IMG/VR virus record: IMGVR_UViG_3300042542_001177
Span: 1-25,225 of that record
Source of the DNA: a virus
Length of the DNA stretch: 25,225 nucleotides
Reading direction: 5' to 3' (one strand)
Shown here piece by piece: positions 6,391 through 11,931 of the stretch (position 1 is the first letter of the stretch; each line of letters begins with the position of its first letter). The position numbers and the translations under genes are program-made. The notes below the pieces were generated by a model. That model saw only the letters and a list, made by a program, of their open reading frames with translations, made no database searches and was not told the DNA's origin.

Positions 6391-7626
6391 ATGGCATCTA
6401 GTTTTTCTACAGATCTTAAACTTGAGCTGATGGTAACAGGGGAAAACTCTGGAACCTGGGGCGATAAAACAAATACAAATTTAAACTTATTACAACAAGC
6501 AATAGCTGGTTATCAGTCTATAGCACTTACTTCCATTAATACAACTTTAGTAATGACTGATGCTACAATATCAGATGCTAGAAATGCTGTTATAGAATTT
6601 ACAGGAACCCTTGCAGCCAATGCTACTGTTTTTGTAGCAAGTGGAATTGAAAAAACATATACAATTAAAAATAGCACAACAGGTGCATTTACATTAGCAT
6701 TAAATCAAGTTGGTGGATCTTCTGTTATTTGGGGAGCAACTGAAAAAAATATTAAAGGTGTGTATTTAAATGGAACAAATGCAAATACAATTGACCTTAG
6801 CACATTAGGTGGACAGATTAGCACTAGTACAGCATTAGCAGATTTTGTTATTGGTCCTAATGAATTAGATACATCATCAGTTACATCAGTTAAAATTGCA
6901 TCTTTCGCAGTTACATCTACAGGATTAGATACATCGGCAGTTACATCAGTTAAAATTGCTTCTTTCGCAGTTACATCAGGAGCATTAGACACAGCATCAG
7001 TTACATCATTTAAAATAGCAGCAGCAGCTGTAGGACCTACTCAATTACAAAACACTTCAGTTACTGCAGCATCTTACACAGCAGCATCAATTACAGTCGA
7101 TGCTCAAGGTAGAATTACTGCCGCATCTTCTGGATCAGCAGGTGCTGGAATGGGGATACCTACTTTGATGGTACAAGGACCTGGTTCAGGAACTTATACT
7201 GCGGGACCAACTGCAAACAGAATTGGTGTATACATGTATGCAGGTGGAGGAGCTGGTGCCAGTCCTATGTGTGCTAATAATAGCGGTGGTAAGGGTGGAG
7301 CCGGATTTTATAATAAACCTATAACACAACCTTTTTCACAACCTTATTCTGTTGGTGCTGGTGGAAATTCACCAGGTGGAGCAGGAGGAAATACCACAAT
7401 CGCTAATGTAGGTACTGTTAATGGAGGGGGTAGTGGTGCTAATTCAACTGGAGCAAATGGCAATCAACCAGGTTCAGATTTAACAATAGTCGATGCATTT
7501 AGACCAGGAGGATCTGGCTCACTCTTTTCACAGGGCTCCAGCGTTGCTACTGGTAGAGGATCGCAGGGTGCTGGCCAACCTGGTGGAGCTGGGCTTTTGG
7601 TAGTTTTTGAAAACAGTGGAACATAA
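6391..7626 (+). CDS. Tail fibre/adhesin with glycine-rich tip
   Basis: This 411-residue protein starts MASSFSTDLKLELMVTGENS and continues GTWGDKTNTNLNLL, an N-terminal module typical of marine phage tail fibres that probably attaches the fibre to the virion. Residues about 159-218 are three 20-residue repeats (LDTSAVTSVKIASFAVTS-type), followed by ITVDAQGRITAASSG (234-248), a common shaft element. Residues about 284-402 are strongly Gly-rich (AGGGAGA, GGKGGAGF, YSVGAGGNSPGGAGGN, GPNG-like turns). These resemble glycine-rich receptor-binding tips built from polyglycine-II helices, as known for T4-like gp38 adhesins. The following gene encodes a small protein that may assist fibre assembly. Host receptor binding is inferred. 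Confidence 0.8.
   Translation: MASSFSTDLKLELMVTGENSGTWGDKTNTNLNLLQQAIAGYQSIALTSINTTLVMTDATISDARNAVIEFTGTLAANATVFVASGIEKTYTIKNSTTGAFTLALNQVGGSSVIWGATEKNIKGVYLNGTNANTIDLSTLGGQISTSTALADFVIGPNELDTSSVTSVKIASFAVTSTGLDTSAVTSVKIASFAVTSGALDTASVTSFKIAAAAVGPTQLQNTSVTAASYTAASITVDAQGRITAASSGSAGAGMGIPTLMVQGPGSGTYTAGPTANRIGVYMYAGGGAGASPMCANNSGGKGGAGFYNKPITQPFSQPYSVGAGGNSPGGAGGNTTIANVGTVNGGGSGANSTGANGNQPGSDLTIVDAFRPGGSGSLFSQGSSVATGRGSQGAGQPGGAGLLVVFENSGT
6865..7044 (+). repeat. Three tandem 60-base coding repeats in tail fibre gene
   Basis: Units start at 6865, 6925 and 6985, each encoding LDT-(A/S)-VTS-(V/F)-KIA-(S/A)-(F/A)-AV. The first two units are nearly identical in DNA and the third is more diverged. 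This is a repeat shaft whose copy number could change by recombination or slippage. Confidence 0.85.
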
Positions 7627-7627
7627 T

Positions 7628-8074
7628 ATGTCTTTTTTTATTTTTTTAAAAAACTTTGATAATGTGTCTGGTTCTATTTATAGAATTGCAGAAAATCAAA
7701 ATGATTTAAATAATTTAAATATTATTCAATCTGATTATAAAATAATTGAAGATTCGCAAGAAAACTTTAATGCAGTAAAATATAAAACAAAATCTATAGA
7801 TAAATATAACAGCAATCAAATATTTTATGAAGATTCCTCTATAAAATTTTTGAATAAAGAAGAGTTAAGTAATTACATTGTTTTAACAAAATATGCTATT
7901 CAGATGTTTTTAGACAGTAATCAAAATCATTCATTATTTAACCAATGGAATAATTATAAAAATCAATTAGGATCATTAAATTTAAATAATATTGAATATC
8001 CTTTAAATAAATCATTAGAGCAGTACTTTAATGATTTAGGGCAACCTTCTTATAATATTTTACAAATACCATAA
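7628..8074 (+). CDS. Tail-fibre-associated protein, possible fibre chaperone
   Basis: This 148-residue protein starts at ATG 7628, two bases after the tail fibre stop. An in-frame TTG at 7607 would overlap the fibre gene and is less likely. The N-terminus (MSFFIFLKNFDNVSGSIYRI) is hydrophobic. The rest is very rich in Asn, Lys, Tyr and Ile, and the C-terminus is PLNKSLEQYFNDLGQPSYN. Proteins of this type commonly follow tail fibre genes in AT-rich marine phages, so a fibre-assembly or fibre-tip role is plausible. It has no motif of a known chaperone family. It is the first gene of the markedly AT-richer block that extends to 11825. Confidence 0.65.
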   Translation: MSFFIFLKNFDNVSGSIYRIAENQNDLNNLNIIQSDYKIIEDSQENFNAVKYKTKSIDKYNSNQIFYEDSSIKFLNKEELSNYIVLTKYAIQMFLDSNQNHSLFNQWNNYKNQLGSLNLNNIEYPLNKSLEQYFNDLGQPSYNILQIP

Positions 8075-8093
8075 AAAATGCTACAAAAATAGC

Positions 8094-8849
8094 ATGTTCG
8101 ATAAAGAAATAGAGTTTAGTGCTCATGAAGATTATTTTGTATTAAAAGAAGATTATCCTATCCCTGCAAAATTAAATATACCCGAATGGTATAAAAAATT
8201 AGAACATACTATATTAAATAAAACTGTAAAAGGCTGTATGCCGTTTTTAGATTCTTTAACATCTGGTTACATTTTAAAAATGCCACAAGATTTTCATGTT
8301 AGACATAATGTAGATAGTAAAGACAATGAAGGAAAAGAAATTAAAGATTCTTTTCAAACTTTTGGACTTCATGATCAATTAAATTTTATAACTGCAAAAA
8401 ATCTTAATTTGAATTCTGGGATAGATGTTCATCCAACAAAACAGCTTACTGGATTTCCTTTAATTAAAAAAAATAAAAATTTACCTTTTTATAAAATACT
8501 AAATCCTTGGAAAATAAAAACACCAAAAGGATATTCTTGTTTATTTGTACCTCCGTTAAATAATTCAGATGATCGATTTTCAATAATACCAGGAATAGTT
8601 GATACAGATACTTTTCCAAATGAAATAAATTTTCCAATTATTATTAACGGAGATAAGTATCCTGTTTTAGAAACAACAATTCAAAAAGGAACCCCTTATG
8701 TTCAAATAATTCCTTTTAAAAGAGAAAGTTGGAAAATGAAATTAAAACAAAGAGAACAAAAAGAAATACAAAACTCTAGACTTTTTTATGGATTAAAATT
8801 ATTAAATATTTATAAAGATAAATACTGGAATAAAAAATCATGGAAATAA
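8094..8849 (+). CDS. DUF6065-like protein
   Basis: This 251-residue soluble protein matches in outline the DUF6065 pattern as I recall it. It has IPEWYKKLEH near residue 29, then VKGCMPFLDSLTSGYILKMP (residues 45-64). Further on come PKGYSCLFVPPLN near 144, IIPGIVDTDTFP (164-175), and a C-terminal GTPYVQIIPFKRESW (199-213). The family has no function known to me. In phages it is often adjacent to 2-oxoglutarate oxygenase genes, as here, where five follow. It may act on the same substrate or be another enzyme of the same pathway; this is inference. The stop overlaps the next start by 10 bases, implying coupled translation with the first oxygenase. Confidence 0.65.
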   Translation: MFDKEIEFSAHEDYFVLKEDYPIPAKLNIPEWYKKLEHTILNKTVKGCMPFLDSLTSGYILKMPQDFHVRHNVDSKDNEGKEIKDSFQTFGLHDQLNFITAKNLNLNSGIDVHPTKQLTGFPLIKKNKNLPFYKILNPWKIKTPKGYSCLFVPPLNNSDDRFSIIPGIVDTDTFPNEINFPIIINGDKYPVLETTIQKGTPYVQIIPFKRESWKMKLKQREQKEIQNSRLFYGLKLLNIYKDKYWNKKSWK

Positions 8850-9409
8850 AAAATTTTATAAAAATATACGATGAGCTTCTGCCTTGGAATGTGTTGTCTA
8901 ATTTAATACGTTTTGCAAATGTTTCAAAATTTGAAGAAACGAAAGTAGGGGGTAGTATAGAAAGCAGAATTGATTTTAATATTAGAAAAACATATACATT
9001 GCCGTTATCAAATTTAAATAATTCATTATCTAATGTTCATTGGTTTAATTTACTACATTCTTATTTTAATAAAAATTTAAAACAATACAAATTAGATGCA
9101 AATATTTTAGACTATGATTATCAAAATATTTTTGACATAGAAATTTTAAAATATGAAAACACTGGTTTTTATACTTGGCATGTAGATCATTTTGCAACAA
9201 TTCCAAGAACGATGAGTTGTATATTACTTTTAAATAATGATTACGAGGGTGGAAATTTATGTTTTAGAAATCCAGATGGCTCTGGAGAATGGGAAGTAGA
9301 AGTTAAACCAAATAGAATGATTATTTGGCCAAGTAATTTTTTATATCCTCATACAGTTAAACCAGTGACGAAAGGAAAAAGGTATTCAGTTGTAGCATGG
9401 GCACTTTAG
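8840..9409 (+). CDS. 2-oxoglutarate/Fe(II)-dependent oxygenase (prolyl-hydroxylase-like)
   Basis: This 189-residue protein has the complete metal triad of the 2OG-Fe(II) dioxygenase fold. H114 and D116 lie in FYTWHVDHF, and H171 in YPHTV. The 2-oxoglutarate-binding Arg is R181, in GKRYSVVAWAL. GGNLCFRNPDGSGEW (138-151) between them is the usual strand-turn of PKHD/prolyl-4-hydroxylase-type domains. Such enzymes hydroxylate peptides or small molecules using Fe(II), O2 and 2-oxoglutarate. It begins inside the DUF6065-like gene and its end overlaps the next oxygenase by 13 bases. The substrate is unknown; tail or surface molecules are suggested only by location. Confidence 0.85.
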   Translation: MEIKNFIKIYDELLPWNVLSNLIRFANVSKFEETKVGGSIESRIDFNIRKTYTLPLSNLNNSLSNVHWFNLLHSYFNKNLKQYKLDANILDYDYQNIFDIEILKYENTGFYTWHVDHFATIPRTMSCILLLNNDYEGGNLCFRNPDGSGEWEVEVKPNRMIIWPSNFLYPHTVKPVTKGKRYSVVAWAL

Positions 9410-9888
9410 ATTATAAAATAATAAATAATTTTTTAGAAAAAGATATTTTAGATAATTTTAAAAATATTTTATTTTCAAATAACATTGAATGGTTTTTTTT
9501 ACCACACATGACGAGAGAAGATCATTATTTTTTTAACCATTGTTTTTATAATAATTTTGTTCCAAGGTCTCCTTATTATTTAGGATATATTGAACCAATA
9601 TTAATTAAATTAAAAGTAAATGCTGTTTGTGAAGTAAGAGCTAATTTACAATTAAAAGGGAAAAATCAATATCAATCTGGTTTTCATGTAGATAGACCTT
9701 TTGAATGTAAAACAGCAATATTATATATGAATACATGTAATGGATATACTATATTAGATGAAAATAAAAAAATTAAAATTTACAGTGAAGAGAATAAAAT
9801 GTTGATATTTAATTCTCAAATTAAACATGCTGCAATGAGTCAGACAGACGTAGATAGAAGAATAGTAATAAATTTTAATTTTTTTTAA
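9397..9888 (+). CDS. 2-oxoglutarate/Fe(II) oxygenase-like protein
   Basis: This 163-residue protein shows the HxD...H...R arrangement. H97 and D99 lie in SGFHVDRPF, H144 in QIKHAAM, and R154/R155 in DVDRRIVINFNFF. The TAILYMNTCNGYT segment (106-118) is the strand following the HxD motif. It is short for the fold and ends right after the final strand. The sequence differs strongly from the other oxygenases here, so it is not a recent tandem copy. It overlaps the preceding gene by 13 bases and ends two bases before the next. The fold is well supported; the substrate is unknown. Confidence 0.8.
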   Translation: MGTLDYKIINNFLEKDILDNFKNILFSNNIEWFFLPHMTREDHYFFNHCFYNNFVPRSPYYLGYIEPILIKLKVNAVCEVRANLQLKGKNQYQSGFHVDRPFECKTAILYMNTCNGYTILDENKKIKIYSEENKMLIFNSQIKHAAMSQTDVDRRIVINFNFF

Positions 9889-9890
9889 AT

Positions 9891-10436
9891 ATGAAAACAA
9901 TAAAAGATTTTAAATATAAACTAGTTAAAAAATTTTTAACTAAAGAAGAAATTAAATTATTAACAGATTATTGTAGAATAAAGCATAGAATTAATTTTGA
10001 TTCTTTTGATTTTCAACAAAATAATAATGGGGATACTTTTTTCTATGGAGATCCTTTAATGGAATCTTTAATGATAAATAAATTAGAAATAATGCAAAAA
10101 GAAACAGGTCTTGAATTATTATGTACTTATGCTTTTTGGAGAATGTACACAATAAATGCAGATTTAAAAAAACACAAAGATAGACCTGCTTGTGAAATAA
10201 GTGTTACTGTAATGATTGGATCAGATGGAACTAAATGGCCAATTTATATGGATGGAACAGAAATAAACATGGAACCAGGAGATGCTGCCATATATCTTGG
10301 ATGTGAAATAGAACATTGGAGAGAAGAGTTTAAAGGAGATTGGCATGCACAAACGTTTTTACATTATGTAGATAAAAATGGTGAAAATAAGGATTGGGCT
10401 AAAGATAAAAGAATATTATGGGGAACGCAAAAATGA
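9891..10436 (+). CDS. 2OG-Fe(II) oxygenase-superfamily protein (KHKDRPxCEIS type)
   Basis: This 181-residue protein carries KHKDRPACEISVTVMIG (94-110), with a probable HxD pair at H95 and D97. MEPGDAAIYLGCEIEHWREEF (127-147) follows with the distal H142, and HAQTFLHYVDKNG lies at 152-164. This HKDRP...HWRE...FLHYVD pattern belongs to a recognisable phage/bacterial branch of the double-stranded beta-helix oxygenases. The usual Arg about 10 residues after the distal His is not obvious; Q154 or another residue would have to fill that role. 2-oxoglutarate use is therefore less certain than for its neighbours. The 3' end overlaps the next gene as ATGA. The substrate is unknown. Confidence 0.7.
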   Translation: MKTIKDFKYKLVKKFLTKEEIKLLTDYCRIKHRINFDSFDFQQNNNGDTFFYGDPLMESLMINKLEIMQKETGLELLCTYAFWRMYTINADLKKHKDRPACEISVTVMIGSDGTKWPIYMDGTEINMEPGDAAIYLGCEIEHWREEFKGDWHAQTFLHYVDKNGENKDWAKDKRILWGTQK

Positions 10437-10987
10437 ATTTTGAATTAAAGGTAAAAGAAGTTATTAAAGAAACTTTTATACTAACTGGTAAAATAGATAA
10501 TAAAGATATTATAAATAATTTAATAAATTTTGTAAAAAATAATAAAGATGAAGAACTAAGTTATAAAACAAATGTTAAAGGACATTTTACAGGTTTTTTT
10601 AGTTTAGTAAAAAATAACGACTTTATAAATTTTTTAAAAGAAATACAGCCACAAATAAAAACTGTATATCAAGACAATTTTATAATTTCTGAAGCTTGGG
10701 GAAATCTTTGTAAAATAGGAGAAGAAGTTACTGAACATTCTCATGCTGGTGTTTCTGGGTTTTGTGGTATACTATATTTAACTGATGGCGGGCCTGGTAC
10801 ATATTTTAAAGAATATGATTTATTAATTAAAGAAGAAATAGGAAAATTTATATTATTTCACCCTATTTTAAATCATAGTGTAAAAAAAATTGAAAATGAT
10901 ATAGAAAGAATTACAGTAGCGTTTAATATGGAACAATTTAAAAATTGGGAAAAAAATGATAACATAATGTGGGTAAATAAAAAATGA
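10433..10987 (+). CDS. 2OG-Fe(II) oxygenase-like protein (Oxy_5 type)
   Basis: This 184-residue protein starts at ATG 10433 in an ATGA overlap. An upstream in-frame ATG at 10418 would add five residues but overlap more, so 10433 is preferred. EHSHAGVSGFCGILYLTDGG (101-120) holds the metal-binding His pair (H102/H104), and LFHPILNHSVKKI holds the distal H148. R159, in ERITVAFNME, is the likely 2-oxoglutarate contact. The layout resembles the 2OG-FeII_Oxy_5 type, in which HxH replaces HxD. An N-terminal helical half precedes the domain. It ends ATGA-overlapped with the next gene. Confidence 0.75.
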   Translation: MNFELKVKEVIKETFILTGKIDNKDIINNLINFVKNNKDEELSYKTNVKGHFTGFFSLVKNNDFINFLKEIQPQIKTVYQDNFIISEAWGNLCKIGEEVTEHSHAGVSGFCGILYLTDGGPGTYFKEYDLLIKEEIGKFILFHPILNHSVKKIENDIERITVAFNMEQFKNWEKNDNIMWVNKK

Positions 10988-11202
10988 AATTTAAACAATA
11001 CCAAAATGGATCTTGTGATATAGAATTTTCTGTAAAAGAAAGATGGATTATTTTAAAAAAAGGAAAAATACATTTATCTGATGAGGCTTTAAGACATTTT
11101 GGAAATAATTTAGTTAAAATGGTTTCTGAATGGAATTTAAAATTTAAACAAGAAACACAAGAAAAAATTACATACGACAATACTAAAATTGAAGGTAAAT
11201 GA
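10984..11202 (+). CDS. 72-residue protein within oxygenase cassette
   Basis: This small hydrophilic protein has MKFKQYQNGSCDIEFSVKER at the N-terminus, then WIILKKGKIHLSDEALRHFGNNLV and WNLKF. It is coupled by ATGA overlaps to oxygenase genes on both sides. A GKI-LSDEALRHFGN-type segment is seen in small proteins of other marine phages; the function is unknown. No metal or cofactor motif is visible. Its conserved-looking core and coupling to two oxygenases suggest a partner or regulator of those enzymes, which is inference only. Confidence 0.65.
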   Translation: MKFKQYQNGSCDIEFSVKERWIILKKGKIHLSDEALRHFGNNLVKMVSEWNLKFKQETQEKITYDNTKIEGK

Positions 11203-11825
11203 GTTTAATTGAAAATCATATTTTTAATACACCTATTTATTTTAGTGAAAAAAAAGATTGGGTAGAAAAAATAAATAAAATATCTAATCCTTACATACAA
11301 AAAGCAAAAGAAGAAAATAAATTAATTAATAATAAAGATTTTGTAATAGTTCATCATTCTCAATCTTTAATTCAAGACATTGATTTTAAAGAATTTTTGA
11401 ACTATATAAATAGTAATGCTTTTGATATATTAAATAATCAAGGGTTTGATCTTACAAACTATTCATTAGCTACAACTGAATTATGGGTTCAAGAATTTCC
11501 AAGTTTAGGCGGTGGAAACCATTCTCCACATATTCATTGGAATGGGCATATATCAGGTTTTTATTTTTTAAAATGTTCAGAAAAAACATCATATCCTGTT
11601 TTTCATGATCCAAGAACTGGACGAATGATGAATTTACTTCCTGAAAAAGATCAATCCCAGATTACACTAGCTTCTTCTTCAATTAATTTTAAACCAGAAC
11701 CAGGAACTTTTATTTTTTTTAATTCATATCTACAACATGAATTTGTAGTAGATCATGGAATTGAACCTTTTAGATTCATTCATTTTAATATACAAGCTTT
11801 TCCTAATTATCTTATAAAGAAATAA
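11199..11825 (+). CDS. 2OG-Fe(II) oxygenase, Oxy_5 family-like
   Basis: This 208-residue protein is the clearest member of the HxHxN subgroup. HSPHIHWNGHISGFYFL (108-124) contains H111, H113 and N115. PEPGTFIFFNSYLQHEFV (167-183) contains the distal H180, and R192 follows in PFRFIHFNIQA. This spacing matches putative 2OG-Fe(II) oxygenases of the PF13759 type. An N-terminal region of about 90 residues (starting MSLIENHIFNTPIYF) is also typical of that family. It overlaps the 72-residue gene as ATGA and is the last gene of the AT-richer block; the promoter-bearing spacer follows. The substrate is unknown. Confidence 0.85.
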   Translation: MSLIENHIFNTPIYFSEKKDWVEKINKISNPYIQKAKEENKLINNKDFVIVHHSQSLIQDIDFKEFLNYINSNAFDILNNQGFDLTNYSLATTELWVQEFPSLGGGNHSPHIHWNGHISGFYFLKCSEKTSYPVFHDPRTGRMMNLLPEKDQSQITLASSSINFKPEPGTFIFFNSYLQHEFVVDHGIEPFRFIHFNIQAFPNYLIKK

Positions 11826-11832
11826 CTCTTTA

Positions 11833-11861
11833 TTGTTAATTATATAGATATGTGGTATAAG
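11833..11861 (+). promoter_or_regulatory. Putative promoter P1 (TTGTTA-17-TATAAG)
   Basis: TTGTTA at 11833-11838 and TATAAG at 11856-11861 are separated by 17 bases, with a TG extended -10 (GTGGTATAA). It would give a leader of about 60-65 bases before ATG 11932. The -10 sits in the left arm of an inverted repeat, which could affect regulation. Confidence 0.5.
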
Positions 11862-11889
11862 AACTCTTATATCTTTAAAAATATCTATA
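11843..11889 (+). repeat. Nested inverted repeats in spacer
   Basis: Outer arms TATAGATAT (11843-11851) and ATATCTATA (11881-11889) are exact reverse complements. Inner arms TATAAGA (11856-11862) and TCTTATA (11865-11871) are also exact. The inner loop is only two bases, so a protein-binding dyad is as likely as an RNA hairpin. No T-run follows, so it is not a standard terminator. Confidence 0.6.
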
Positions 11890-11911
11890 ATCTTTTAGCT
11901 ATATTCAATTA

Positions 11912-11924
11912 GTGGTATAATAAC
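11912..11924 (+). promoter_or_regulatory. Putative extended -10 promoter P2 (TGGTATAAT)
   Basis: GTGGTATAATAAC matches the P1 copy at 11852-11864 at 12 of 13 positions, exactly 60 bases downstream. TATAAT (11916-11921) with TG is a perfect extended -10, but the -35 at 17 bases is weak (TTTTAG). Transcription would start only a few bases before ATG 11932, giving a nearly leaderless mRNA. Confidence 0.5.
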
Positions 11925-11931
11925 CGTAAAT

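Noticed and set aside
6705-6992. Minus-strand frame with repeated TDVTA-type units
   Set aside because: It is the antisense shadow of the tandem repeat in the fibre gene.
6865-7044. CRISPR-like array
   Set aside because: The 60-base periodic units are in-frame coding repeats with no unique spacers.
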